From Asterias amurensis (taxonomy: Eukaryota; Echinodermata; Asteroidea; Forcipulatida; Asteriidae), in contig NC_092666.1 of the NCBI RefSeq assembly GCF_032118995.1, forward strand, positions 3,856,001 through 3,920,000: DNA of 64,000 nucleotides, read 5' to 3'. The first letter of the stretch is position 1; every line of letters starts with the position of its first letter. Position numbers and translations under genes: made by a program. This document shows, in pieces, positions 1 to 11,389 of the stretch. Under the pieces are notes generated by a model that was given only the letters and a program-made list of their open reading frames with translations, was not told the DNA's origin and ran no database searches.

Positions 1-1060
1 TTTCACAATTAAAATTAAATAAAACCTCTGAAAAAAAACGAACCAATTTGTATATCAAAATATTTTTGGGGTTTACGTTATTTTTAAAATTTACCAAATG
101 TGGACTTTTAACTTGAAGTAGACAATTTTTTCAATCAAACACAGTTAAAAAATTGACCAGGGGTTTCCTTACGGGTGGCGAACCCATTGTCACTGATTAA
201 TGCTCCTCTGTTTTCACAATTAAAATTAAATAAAACCTCTGAAAAAAAACGAACCAATTTGTATATCAAAATATTTTTGGGGTTTACGTTATTTTTCAAA
301 AGTTACCAAATGTCAACTTTTAATTTGAAGCTGACAAATTTTCAATCAAACACAGATAAAAAATTGGCCAGGGGTTTCCTTACGGGTGGCGAACCCATTG
401 TCACTGATTTTTGCTCCTCTGTTTTCGCAATTAAAATATAAAACCTCTGAAATAAAACGAACCAATTTGAATATCAAAATATTTGGGGGTTTACGTTATT
501 TTTTGAAAATTTACCAAATGTCAACTATTAATTTGAAGTAGACAAATTTCCAGTCAAACACAGTTACAAAATTGGCCAGGGGTTTCCTTATGGGTGGCGA
601 ACCCATTGTCACTGATTTTTGCTCCTCTGTTTTCACAATCAAAATTAAATAAAACCTCTGAAAAAAAACCGAACCAATTTATATATCAAAATATTTTGGG
701 GGTTTACGTTATTTTTTGAAAATTTACCAAATGTCAACTATTAATTTGAAGTAGACAAATTTCCAATCAAACACAGTTACAAAATTGGCCAGGGGTTTCC
801 TTATGGGTGGCGAACCCATTGTCACTGATTTTTGCTCCTCTGTTTTCACAATCAAAATTAAATAAAACCTCTGAAAAAAAACCGAACCAATTTACATATC
901 AAAATATTTTTGGGGTTTACGTTATTTTTCAAAATTTACCAAATGTCAACTTTTAATTTGAAGTAGACAAATTTTCAATCAAACAGTTAAAAAATTGGCC
1001 AGGAGTTTCCTTTTGGGTGGCAAACCCTTTGTCACTGAATTTTATATGAAATAAATCACC
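1..1060. repeat. Tandem repeat, about 210-bp period, five units
   Basis: The phrase ggcgaacccattgtcactga recurs at about 177, 388, 597 and 808, with a diverged copy near 1018, giving a period of about 210 bp. Units share blocks such as aaaatttaccaaatgtcaac and differ by a few percent. The first unit is cut by the window edge. Short reading frames inside are repeat artefacts. Confidence 0.9.
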
Positions 1061-1333
1061 TTATAAATTTCAAGTATTGTGCATCTTTTTTTCATAAACC
1101 AATTTTAAAAATGGCTGTGGGTAGTGAACCCTTTTCTGTACATCTTTTTTTATTCATTCAGAGTTAAATATAAGTAATGAAACCTCTCAAAGAAAAAAGA
1201 AAAACATTTTTTTGGTGGTTATAGTATAGACAATTAAACAACAATAAAGTACGAGCGTTTCTGTATGCAAACATCAAGATAACAACCTAAACAATTTGGA
1301 CATTTCCTAAGATAAAACTCCAGTTTCACTCAC

Positions 1334-1439
1334 CAGTGGTCCTAGGTCTTTCTGGCCGACGACCTCGTAACGACCTTCAACATCCTTGGGAGAGTTGAGA
1401 CGCAGGTATAAATGATAGACCACACCATGTATAATGCAG
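1334..1439 (-). CDS. Internal exon of unidentified gene, membrane-like start
   Basis: A 106-nt open segment lies between a good acceptor (ttacag, ending at 1440) and a strong donor (gtgagt, from 1333). Entered in phase 2 it reads CIIHGVVYHLYLRLNSPKD and on to GQKDLGPL, 35 residues, leaving in phase 0. The exon at 9935-10103 leaves in phase 2, so the two join in frame and the joined residues (LASTFFL then CIIHGVVYHLYL) form a hydrophobic stretch typical of a membrane helix. I do not recognise the family. The gene runs off the left edge. The join across 8.5 kb is inferred; the open frame and splice sites are seen. Confidence 0.55.
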
Positions 1440-3210
1440 CTGTAATGAGAAGGAAGACAAAGAGTGACTTTTCATTCATTCAAAAAGCTGTCTGTGCTTA
1501 TGGTAGTGATACATGTATTAATATTAATAATCTTTTTGCACACAGCCGTGTACATACTGGTACCCTGTGCGAGCTTCGTGGTTCCGTGTATGTTTTGTAC
1601 ACAAATCACGGATCGTACCCGCCCTCTCGTGACGCATTCTCGCAAAACGAGGTCGGGTAATTTCAATTATTGTTGGCAGAGGAGTAACACGTACAGTAGA
1701 TAGGAAGTCTTTATTTTCTCTATTTTCTCTATCATTTTTAGCAATTTTTGAGATTGCGGAGTTGATTCTCTGGTCGATAGCATACACATTGATATATCAA
1801 AGGACACATAGAGCCTAATTTTGGCGAGATTAAAAAAAAAAGAGAGATTTCTGATTCCAAAGTTCATTGAACCATGGGTCCTTGAACGCGTGACAGATGA
1901 CCCTCTATGAGGTTATGGGAGACGATAGCCAGACAAAACCGAAATAGTTGTAGGAGTAGGCCTAGTACAGTAGTACTATCCTATAAAAAAAAAAATTTTA
2001 TACTAAAAAAAAATATTCAACATTTTTTGTTAACAGCAAATTACCAGTCACAGGTCATTTATATCATCAGAATCAAAGTCATTGAGCTTAATTTGCATTA
2101 ATGTATTTAATATCGTTAATATTCAAAGTCTGTTGCGATCATGCATCAGCCTCCTCCCCCACCGCCTCCTTGGCCACGTCCCGACCCCGCCTACCCCTTT
2201 TATAAATAACGCACAAGTCAAGGGGGCTGTCACGCAGACAACTTAACAAGCTCCGGTTTCCACAATTAGTATAATAACTTACTTTTTGCATTTACTTTGT
2301 CAGGACATGTCTTGCACTTCATAACTACCGTTCTTTTTTCAGAAAACGGTTAAATGGAGCCCTATTGCGGGCAAAATTCTCTCGAAGAAGCAACTCACTC
2401 CTTTCCGTCCATGTTTTAGAGAAATTCTGATCCCGCATGCGTTTCTGAATGGGACGCACGTGATTTATCAAGCAGGACTTCTTCCATACATTCAGCGTTG
2501 AATTTGGTTTAGGGTACCTGACTAGGTATTTAAATGAAAACCGCGCCCTCTGTCGGCGGATTGTAGGATCTCCCGCGCAAAGTTAATGAGTTGTATTGAT
2601 TAATTGATGCACTTGCTGGATGATTTTGATTAATCCTGGTTAAAAATACCATCGCAATAGGATCAACAATGAAATTAAATAAACAAACCACACCACATCA
2701 CTATCTAAGAGAGAAATCCGTTCCAAATACTTCTAAATAAAAATCGCTTTAAATTTGTTTAAAATAATCCCTAGAACATTATAAAAGTTGTCACTCACAA
2801 ATATGCAAAAAAAATCAAAGAAATAATGTTATAACATGATTTTGTTTAATCATGATAATGCTGGAAAATAGTTTTTGCCCCTCGCTATTGTTATCCTTTA
2901 CGTGTGTCCTCAATGCATTTTGTTATTTTTAACCATAGGGTGAGTTTACGTTATAAACAACCAGGAGGGGCTTAAAAAGTTATGTTTTAGTTGCTGCTGG
3001 GGGATTACCGAAATGTTTTTGGTTTGAAGTTTTTGCTTTTAGACTCGCTTGCAGTTTTTGCTTTTAGACTCGCTTGCAACTCACGGATATCCTGGCATTT
3101 GGCGATAGCAACTAACGCCTAAAATCAAGCAATAAAGTTTTGTCACAAACTTTCATCCTGCCGCCGCTGCGCCTCTTGAATTTCACCGACGTGTGTAGCA
3201 AATTTTCCCA
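1440..3210. other. Intronic or intergenic DNA, no gene seen
   Basis: AT-rich sequence with A-runs near 1825 and 1985 and no convincing exon. Near 3020-3080 a short direct repeat (gtttttgcttttagactcgcttgca) occurs twice. No RNA gene or recognised element was found. Confidence 0.5.
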
Positions 3211-3215
3211 AATTT

Positions 3216-3450
3216 TTAAAGGCACTATTGGTAACTTACTCACAATAATTGTGAAAAACCGGTCCCTCTGAAGTAACGTAGTTTTCGAGAAAGAAGTAAT
3301 TTTCCACGAACTTGATTTCGAGACCTCGAAGCATCTGAAAGCACACAATTTTATGTGACTAGGGGAGTTTTTTTTGTTATTTGATGCATAATGTTGAGAT
3401 ACACCAAGTGAGCAGACGGGTTTTGACTGTACCTTTTCTAGGACAAAATG
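3216..3450. mobile_element. Diverged copy of the CAGTGG TTAA-type MITE
   Basis: Starts with ttaaaggcactattggtaac and contains the family landmarks ccctctgaagtaacgtag, gagaaagaagtaattttcca and ttgagatacaccaagtgag. The right end is lost. The intact family is palindromic overall, about 370-390 bp, bounded by TTAA. Confidence 0.75.
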
Positions 3451-3610
3451 ACACAATGTCCATTAGACTTACACAGTTTGAAGATAATGATGGTAGAAAA
3501 GATTCCTGAAAATAATTTGCTGAGGTGCTTGTTACCTGGATTTTCTTTTCAAAAGTAAATTTTTAAAAACGTCTTTAACAAGTCAAAGATATATTACGAA
3601 TGGACGCGGA
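3440..3610. mobile_element. Half copy of the AGGATTTGG palindromic MITE
   Basis: Matches one arm of the intact copy at 53354-53688: aggacaaaatgacacaatgtcc, then tacacagtttgaagataatgatgg (one base different) and gctgaggtgc. Only one arm is present. Confidence 0.6.
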
Positions 3611-3855
3611 AAATTGAAAACTCTTACCGTTAACTTTTCCAGCACTGGAGCTCACTGGAAAACCATTCGAACTCCATGTATTTCCTTCCTCCATGCATAA
3701 GGCAATTCTTCTCCTCATGCACCAGACACCGCATTCGATACGAGCCACTCTTTACTGATTCATGTGTGTGCAGCAATAAAAATATGGTCTACTTTTAAGA
3801 ATTTTACAAATTCACAATTTTGTTATGACCTGTCGGCGAAGCCAGCTGGAGGGGC

Positions 3856-4164
3856 ATAATGTGAAAATTTGAGCTCAATCTGTCATCCAAAGTTGCGAGA
3901 TAATAATGAAAAAAGAAAACACCCTTGTCACACAAAGTTGTGTGCATTTATATGGTTGATTTCGAGACCTCAAGTTCTAAATCTGAGGTCTCAAAATCAA
4001 ATTCGTGGAAAATTACTTCTTTCTCGAAAACTATGGCACTTCAGAGGGAGCCGTTTCTCACAATGTTGTATACTATCAACCTCTCCCCATTACTTGTCAC
4101 CAAGAAAAGTTTTACGTTAATAATTATTTTGAGTAATTACCAATAGTGTCCACTGCCTTAAAGG
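3856..4164. mobile_element. CAGTGG TTAA-type MITE, left end lost
   Basis: Carries the family body (gagctcaatc, cgagacctcaagttctaaat, ctcccctctc-type region) and the right terminus caatagtgtccactgcctta. The left outer terminus is missing. Apparent reading frames of 70-80 codons on the plus strand are inside the element and are not genes. Confidence 0.85.
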
Positions 4165-4779
4165 TCACCAGCATTTGTTCTAATGTCACAACTTGTATTT
4201 CTGTTGGGCTCCTTAAAGTATCAAGTAAGGTTCAGCAATTTGGTACAATCGACTAAAAAAAAATTAACAAATAAACTTGTGACTTTTTTTTACAGTGATT
4301 TTTATTGTTTTAGACCAACATTTTATAAAGTTGCTGAACTTACCCATTTTGACTATTCCAGTTTTGGACCAATATTTGATACAACTTCTGGACTTTTGCA
4401 CTTGTTGATCAATTTTTTTATTAAATAAAACTGTTTATTGTCATGTAGATAATTGTTGTCCTTAAATGCATGTATTCATGGTTATATTTGTGTGTGTTTT
4501 CCTGCAGTATAAGTACAGCTTCATGTGAGATCACCAATCAACCAATGATGAAAGTTCCAACACCCATCTCAAAAGACGTCTTTACAAAGAATATACTTCA
4601 GAAAAGGTGCAGCTCTGAGGGCTGGGGCTGGAAGCGGGCTGCTTGAAAACTCTTACTTATTAAATTTTGGTTGAAAATGCAAAAAGACTATAACACTACA
4701 GATAATATAGCCTAGCTAAAAAAAAAACACTGCTATAGCCTTAAAAAAACAAGGCTATATCTTGCAAACTAATCAACTT

Positions 4780-5140
4780 TTGCTTGAAAATGTAACAAGG
4801 CATTTAGCCTAACAAACTTATCAAATTTTGCTTGAAAATGCTACTTATCAAATTTTGCTTCTGCGTACTTGTCAAATTTTGCTTGAAAATGCTACAAGGC
4901 TTTAGCCTTGCGTACTTATCAAATTTTGCTTCTGCGTACTTGTCAAATTTTGCTTGAAAATGCTACAAGGCTATAATAGCCTTGTGTACTTATCAAATTT
5001 TGTTTCTGCGTTATTAACAAAAGTTGCTCGTCGAAATGCTACAAGGCTTTAGCCTTGCATACTTATCAAATTTTGCTTGAAAATGAACTTGTCCAATTTT
5101 GCTTCTGCGTACTTATCAAATTTTGCCTTGTGTATTTATC
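4780..5140. repeat. Degenerate tandem repeat, cttatcaaattttgctt units
   Basis: The string cttatcaaattttgcttgaa, alternating with ctacaaggctttagccttgcg, occurs about eight times in varied order. The second string is itself a small inverted repeat (aaggctttagcctt). Confidence 0.8.
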
Positions 5141-5389
5141 TGATTGTGTTATTTTGTTTGTACAAGAATAAAGGCTGATGCTATTTACGGGCAAGTCAAC
5201 CAATAGTTGACTTGCTTAAACTCGTAACTATACGTCATATTATTTGACTCGTCTACTTGGCTGCCATTTTTTCCCACAATGCAACAAATTTGGTGTGTAT
5301 TAATTTAATAGGAGTTTCCTTGCGCAAAAAGACTTGCTAAAAGCGACTTAAATACACACCCAATTGTATTGTTGGCAAAAAAGGCAGTC

Positions 5390-5494
5390 TGAGGGTCCAT
5401 CGTATCCTGGTGGAACCCTCCCCCACCCTGTGGGGACTCACCATTGGTCCCTACAGGGTGGGGGAGGGTTCCACCAGGATAAGATGGGCCCTCA
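5390..5494. repeat. Near-perfect 48-bp inverted repeat, hairpin
   Basis: Arms 5390-5437 and 5446-5494 are reverse complements apart from a few mismatches, with a perfect 26-bp core (cctggtggaaccctccccca and on) and a loop of about 8 bases. The 3' arm is G-rich (gggtgggggaggg) and could also form a quadruplex. Both strands show a misleading open frame here because of the symmetry. Confidence 0.92.
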
Positions 5495-5584
5495 ATACTT
5501 AATAGGGGGGGGTAGGGTTGAGGCAAATAAAACACAAGATACAAGGAGAGTCATGTCCAATTTTTTATTAAAAAATTTGGCAAA

Positions 5585-6265
5585 AAAAAAAGGCAGAGTT
5601 GCGCAAACACCTGTGCCTGTCGGTGGACCCCCTCGGCCACCTGGAACTTGTGATGACTTACTAGCCACAAGTGCAATGCTTGATATGTTCTCTGTTCAGT
5701 GGAATTCATTTAGATGAACCATAGTGGTCTACTACAACGATGTACTGTCTTACAAGAACCAACGAGTTAGACGCAATTTTGCGCTGTTTTCGACGCAGTA
5801 GTCATGAGCAGAAGGGAGTTGTTGCTTGCTTAAATGAGTGATGCCCCCAAGGGCCTAAGATTTCACCGATTGTTGTTTCGCAACCAAGCTGCACTGGTGG
5901 TGCTAAGAGTTGTCGACGCTTGTTCCAATGGTATCCTAACTCGACAGATGATGACGACTTCTATCTAGATGACGATGTGCTGGCTGGAGAAACATGTTCT
6001 ACAATGGTCATAATTTCCCCCTTGCTTTTCATGGGGCTGCAATTTGGTTGTCCGAATGTAGTCAATAAACAGAATGACTACAAGAGAACTTGTTTTGATT
6101 CAAAACAAAGTCCACTTTAAAGTGTGTAAAACAAGCTATCAAAACATTGATGAAAAAGTCTGACGTATCACCAAAAAGACGTCCACCATTTGTGAAATGT
6201 TTTAGTTAGATAGGTAGTGACAATTTTGCACTTAATAATTGCCAATAAATACCAAAGATGACATT
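5585..6265 (+). pseudogene. Decayed inverted copy of two exons of the minus-strand gene
   Basis: Collinear, in inverted orientation, with 9885-10440. Plus-strand 5590-5665 encodes GRVAQTPVPVGGPPRPPGT, matching the exon at 10349-10434. The intron-side string atgttctctgttcagtg is also shared, but the donor GT is changed to AT. Further on, 5900-5995 encodes a CRRLFQWYPNSTDDDDFYLD segment ending DDDVLAGETCS, matching the exon at 9935-10103. Downstream non-coding match (accaaagatgacattga) continues near 6255. Stop codons, a lost donor and a frame break between the blocks indicate a pseudogene fragment rather than a second gene. Confidence 0.75.
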
Positions 6266-6479
6266 GAATTGATATAAGATCTAACTATGTAAGAAGCTAC
6301 AACTACATCGGACCTTAACAAGACCAGACATTTCAACTTGACTAAGATTTATCAAGACGGGAAGAAAGAACTTGGTTTCATCCTTAAAAAGTAACTAATT
6401 CAAAGTGGTTTTGGGTAAATACTAAGATTCTTAAACGTGGTGGATGAGCTTACAAGTGAAAAAACAGTTTCCTTGACTG

Positions 6480-7690
6480 ACCCTCGAGATACTAGCAAAT
6501 ATGACAAGGGGTAAGTCCAGCAAATTTTGCATGATTTGGGTATTAAAAACTGAGAAAGTAACGAGGGGCAAGTTCAAAATTTTAGTTGAAAAAATCGCAA
6601 TGGGCAAGTCTAGCAAATTTGGTATGATTTTGGTCAAAAACTGAAATAGGAATGAGGGGTACCGGTAAGTTCAGAATTTTGGTCGAAAAAAATCGCAAGG
6701 GGCAAATCCAGCAAATTTTGTATGATTTTGGTCAAACACTGAAAAAGTAACAAGGGGTAAGTTAAGAATTTTTGTAGGAAAAATTGCAAGGGTGTGTCCA
6801 GCAAAGTTGGAATGTAATCAAAATTTTTGGTCAAAAACTGAAAAAGTAACAAGGGTAAAATTTGAATTTTCGTTGAAAAAATCGCAAGGGGCAAGTCCAG
6901 CAAATTTGGTATGATTTTGGTCAAAAACTGAAAAAGTAACAAGGGGTAAAATTAGAAATTTCATAGAAAAAATTTCAGGGGGAAAGTCTAGCAAATTTGG
7001 TATGATTTTGGTCAAAAACTGAAAAAGTAACAAGGGGTAATATCAGAATTTTCATAGAAAAAATCACAAGGGGCAAGTCCAGCAAATTTGGTATGATTTT
7101 GGTCTAACAGTGGCAAAGGGTAAGTTCAGAATTTTGGTCGAAAAATCGCAAGGGGGTAAGTCCAGCAAATTTGGTATGATTTTGGTCAAAAACTGAAAAA
7201 GTAAAAAGGGGTAAAATTAGAATTTTCGTAGAAAAAATCACAAGGGGCAAGTCCAGCAAATTTGGTACAATTTTGGTCAAAAACTGAAAAAGTAACAAGG
7301 GGTAAAATTTGAATTTGCGCAGAAAAAATTTCAAGGGGAAAGTCCAGCAAATTTGGTATGATTTTGGTCAAAAACTGAAAAAGTAACAAGGGGTAATATT
7401 AAAATTTTCATAGAAAAAATCACAAGGGGCAAGTCCAGCAAATTTGGTATGATTTTGGTCAAACAGTGGCAAAGGGAAAGTTCAGAATTTTGGTCGGAAA
7501 AATCGCAAGGGGTAAGTCCAGAAAATTTGGTTGGATTTTAGTCAAAAAGTAATAAGGGGTAAGCTGAGAATTTTGTTCAGATTTTGGTCGAAATTATCAA
7601 AGGGGGCAAGTAAAGCAAATTTGGTTTGAAGCAAATTTGGTGAAATTTTGGTAAAAAACTGAAAAAGTAACAAGGGGCAAGCCAAGCATT
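6480..7690. repeat. 91-bp minisatellite
   Basis: The string caaatttggtatgattttgg recurs at 6901, 6992, 7083, 7166, 7257, 7348 and 7439, i.e. steps of 91 bases with one 83-base unit. Flanking units are more diverged. Several overlapping minus-strand frames reading LLFQFLTKIIPNLLDLPL-like repeats are products of the period not being a multiple of three and are not genes. Confidence 0.95.
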
Positions 7691-7699
7691 TTCGTAGGA

Positions 7700-8200
7700 C
7701 TTCGGTTCATGGAAATTGGGGGAAAACCCACAGGGGGGAGGGGGCTTACCAACCTAAAGAAAGTCTTGTATCAGATTGGTTTTTACAAAACCCTAAAAAT
7801 GTACCACTCCTGTCTGGGATATTTTTGCGAATAATTACTACCAAAAAGTCTAAATGGAATGAAGGTACCTACTTATTTGAGTGACCTTTGAATAACCTTT
7901 GACATTTTGGGGGACTTTTGTTTGACCTTTGACCAAAAATAGGAGATTTGGAGTCTACTTGCTTTTGTTGAATGAAAGTAAAAACAATAATGTTTTTGGA
8001 ACACTTAACGAATTTCATGCCAGATGGGCCTACATGCAAGTGTTTTTTGCATAAGTTTTTAATATGCCCCTTCGCAAAAATGAATTTCCTCCCTGGTAGG
8101 ACCTGAATTGAATGCCACATGACAGGGGAAAAGTGGATCTGAGAATGTACGTGTTGAATAATTACTCAAGGTATTGTTTGGAGACTAGTATGAACCAAAA
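7700..8200. other. No gene seen
   Basis: Sequence between two tandem repeats. It contains several copies of tgacctttgaac-like words but no splice-bounded frame. An 83-codon minus-strand frame (7869-8120) has no domain or neighbour support. Confidence 0.4.
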
Positions 8201-8224
8201 CATTCAGAAAAAACTTGTCTATTT

Positions 8225-9025
8225 TGTTATGGCATTCAGGTCATGAACTTTGTTCTTGCCCCAGTGAAGGGCATTTCTATGAAGAAAATTTGAATTTGTA
8301 TTTAAACTTTGCAAAGGGCATCACCGCAAAAACACAGGGCACTATGACAATTGCTGTTGGCGCCAAGAGTTATTTCCAGTCCTTGCTGTTTTTGTGTAAA
8401 TTTTAAACAAAATTAATGTTGTGTTCATGGCATTTCGTGCCTTGAACTTTGTTCTTGAAGGGGCATATAATTTTCCTCTAGGAAGGGCAACTTCTTTGAG
8501 GAAAATGTTTAATTTGTATTTGAACTTTGCAAAGGGCACCACAGCAAATGTACATTGCACCATGGCAATTGCTGTGGGTGCCAGGGGTTATTTCCAGACC
8601 TTGCTTGTCTGTGTGTAAATTTCAATAAAATGAATGTTGCGCTCGTGGCATTTCAGGCCTTGAACTTTGTTCTTGAAGGGGCACAGTAATTTCCTTAGTG
8701 AGGGGCATTTCTATGAAGAAAATTTGAATTTGTATTTAAACTTTGCAAAGGGCATCACCGCAAAAACAATTGCTGTTGGCGCCAGGAGTTATTTCCAGGC
8801 CTTGCTGTTTTTGTGTAAATTTCAAACAAAATTAATTTTGTGTTCATGGCATTTCGTGCCTTGAACTTTCTTCTTGAAGGGGGCATAGTAATTTTCCTCT
8901 AGGAAGGGCAACTTCTTGGAGGAAAATGTTTATTTGTACTTGAACTTTGCAAAGGGCACCACAGCAAAAGCACAGGGCACCATGGCAACTGCTGTGGGTG
9001 CCAGGGGTAACTTTGAGGCCTTGGA
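8225..9025. repeat. Tandem repeat, about 205-219 bp, four units
   Basis: The word ctttgcaaagggca occurs at about 8308, 8527, 8741 and 8946, each followed by gcaattgctgt(t/g)gg, a gttatttccag tract and catttcgtgccttgaacttt. Units 1 and 3, and 2 and 4, are most alike, which suggests a two-unit higher-order duplication. Confidence 0.88.
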
Positions 9026-9240
9026 TTTTTGTAAAAAATAACTTTTCTTGACAAACAAAACAGTTTTTTTGAGCTAAAAAATGAAAGAGTTTTTAGACAT
9101 TTTTTGGTGAAATTGATTTTGAAACTAACTAGAATGTGGCAAGAATAATGTTTTCCTTGATTTGCGGAAATCATTTGTTGGGAGAAAACAAGGCTCAAAA
9201 ATCTGGTTAAAAACAAAGAAACGGTTCTAGTCTATAAATG

Positions 9241-9630
9241 TTAAAGGAACACGTTGCCTTGGATCGGTCGAGTTGGTCTTTGAAAAGCGTTTGTAACCGT
9301 TTTTTATAAAATGCATATGGGTAGAAAGATGTTGTAAAAGTAGAATACAATGATCCACACAAACATGCCTCTAAATTGCGTGGTTTTCCTTTTAACTTGT
9401 CAACTAACACGTCGGCCATTTATGGGGGTCAAAATTTTGACTCCCATAAATGGCCGACCATGTTAGTTCGCTTAGTAGAAGGAAAACCACGCAATTTCGA
9501 GGCAAACTTGTGTGGATCATTGTATTCTACTTTTAAAACATCTTTCCAACCATTTGCATTTTATAAAAAACGGTTACAAACGCTTTTGTTTTGACCAACT
9601 CGTCCGATCCAAGGCAACGTGTTCCTTTAA
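9241..9630. mobile_element. AGGAACACG palindromic TTAA MITE
   Basis: Begins TTAAAGGAACACGTTGCCTT and ends with the reverse complement running into TTAA. Almost the whole 390 bp folds on itself; the centre is ctcccataaatggccgac and its complement. Other copies lie at 18292-18676, 52681-53069 and 60277-60537, with a fragment at 58261. All full copies are bounded by TTAA and sit in unrelated flanks, as expected for TTAA target-site insertion. Confidence 0.93.
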
Positions 9631-9934
9631 GTTCCATTTTCAAAATCATATCCTCAGACATCATTTGAAGTGGCAAGGTTGAAGCTACTACAGCCTAGTA
9701 TAAATTGGAATAAATTATCTTGCTCCAGGTTATTTTAGTTGGGATTCTTAAGAGATAAAACTTAAAAATAAAATCCCAATAATTTGCCCTTGACCATGAC
9801 TAGACCCTTGAACCTTGACTTCGACTTGACCTTTGACCTCTACTAAAACTAACCAATTCTAAACAAATATGAATTATAGCAGTCCAATGTCATCTTTGGT
9901 ATTAAGAGGCAATAAAAATGAGGTTTGTTCTTAC

Positions 9935-10103
9935 AGAAAAAATGTAGAGGCTAAGTTGCACGACCAAGCAGAACATGTTTCTCCAGCCCTCACATCATCA
10001 ACTGGATAGAAGTCGTCAACATCCACCAAGTCCAGATTCCATTGGCTCAAACGAAGACATCTCTCGGCACCTTTGGTGATCTCATAAGATCCCCAGTACA
10101 CAC
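9935..10103 (-). CDS. Exon of unidentified gene, acidic YxxDD segment
   Basis: Acceptor aaacag ends at 10104; donor gtaaga starts at 9934. Entered in phase 1 it reads VYWGSYEITKGAERCLRLSQ, then an acidic DLVDVDDFYPVDDV segment and AGETCSAWSCNLASTFF, 169 nt, phase 2 out. If not spliced, a TAA at 9931-9933 would end the protein. The acidic segment and Cys pattern are kept in the decayed copy at 5.9 kb, which supports this frame. Family not recognised; the segment before the membrane-like stretch may be extracellular. Confidence 0.6.
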
Positions 10104-10348
10104 CTGTTTACTCAAAAACAAAAGAATGACGTGACCAACAAAAGGCTAAATTATAAGGGGCCCTCATCCCGACGTCTTGGGAGATCGATCAACACGTTTT
10201 AGGGACCAACGACTCGCTCCCAGCTCAGACAATGTGAGTGGTTCCAAAAAATGCTTGTTCTAGCTCGTCAAATCTTGTAAGGCATTACACCAGTGAAGCA
10301 GAACACTAGTGGTGCATCTAAGTGAATTTCACTGAACAGAGAACATAC

Positions 10349-10434
10349 CTCCCATTGCACCCGGGCCAGCAGGATCACCACTTGTTCCAGGCAGCCGAGG
10401 GGGTCCACCGACAGGCACAGGTGTTTGCACAACT
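10349..10434 (-). CDS. Exon of unidentified gene, Pro/Gly-rich
   Basis: Ends at a gtatgt donor (from 10348) and, in the frame that continues into the exon at 10103, reads VVQTPVPVGGPPRLPGTSGD then PAGPGAMG. That frame is closed upstream by a TGA, so the exon must start at or near the cag at 10435-10437, a weak acceptor. Homology to the decayed copy also begins here. A longer reading (10349-10491, phase 1, ending LARVQWE) is open but does not continue in the next exon. Confidence 0.5.
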
Positions 10435-10499
10435 CTGCCAGTTTTTCAATGGGTTTGGATGAGGCCCTAACATTATCAAAACGAGTTGCTCCTACACAA

Positions 10500-11385
10500 T
10501 GAAGCCAAAATGAAATGTTTTGGAAAAAAATCAAAAGTATAAAACATTAAAAAGGAACTTTAAATATTGATGAAAAAATCAGGTGGTTTTGCCTTGAAGC
10601 TCTGAAAGATATTCATGACATCATGCAGAGCCAACAAATATTTGTAAATAAATTTAAAAATAAAACAAATTGCTGATGAATGATGTTACGTTTTTAAACA
10701 CCTGTGAAAGAGTTTGTTGTGATCTTAACAAACTTGTGGTTTTTAAAAAGATTTTACTTAAAAGCCTGGGAAATTTTGGGAACAAAAAATGATAGCTTCA
10801 CTAGCAATCATTTTATGGAAGACGCTACAGGTATTCAAACACTAACTGTGAAATAGTTGTTAACATTCATTGAACTAAATAAACGTTGGTGGGATTTCCA
10901 AAATTTTTTCTTTTAAAGCCTTGGTAATTTCTGGAACAAAAATGATGGCTTCACTTGCAAGAGTAGGCATCATTTTATGAGTGAATAATTTGTAAATGGC
11001 TTCATTTTTGGTAGGAGCAACTCGTATTTACATAAAATTACAGATAATAAGGATGATTCAGAATTAGATAGTGGTCTGACTTACTACACCCAAAACAAAA
11101 ATGAAATTCAAACATGAAGGAAAAAGATAAGTGATGTCTATTTAAAAATTTGCATCGTTATTTTTGTAAAAACCAGAGTGTTTTTCAAAGAAAGACAATG
11201 ATTATCTGCACAGGAGATTTTTCCTCAAATTTTAACCCCAATTTTTTTGTTCGCTATTAAAGACTCAGACTTATTTAATTCTGAACCATTTACAATGGAT
11301 GGTTTCGGTCTACAAATAAGAATAAATCAATATTATAGGAGGGGAGGTATTTCTAACTTCACCAAGTGTAATTCACCAAACCAGG
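10500..11385. other. Intron, no gene seen
   Basis: AT-rich. A block with acctgggaaattttgggaac and gatggcttcacttgcaa recurs imperfectly at about 10760-10870 and 10915-10990, a diverged local duplication of about 150 bp. Confidence 0.4.
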
Positions 11386-11389
11386 GATA

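Noticed and set aside
6431..7389. Several overlapping minus-strand frames with LLFQFLTKII repeats
   Set aside because: All are products of the 91-bp minisatellite.
10268..10534. Frame reading LAELCKHLCLSVDPLGCLEQ as the coding frame of this exon
   Set aside because: It is open, but cannot continue into the next exon at 10103; the VVQTPVPVGG frame can, and it is the one conserved in the decayed copy.
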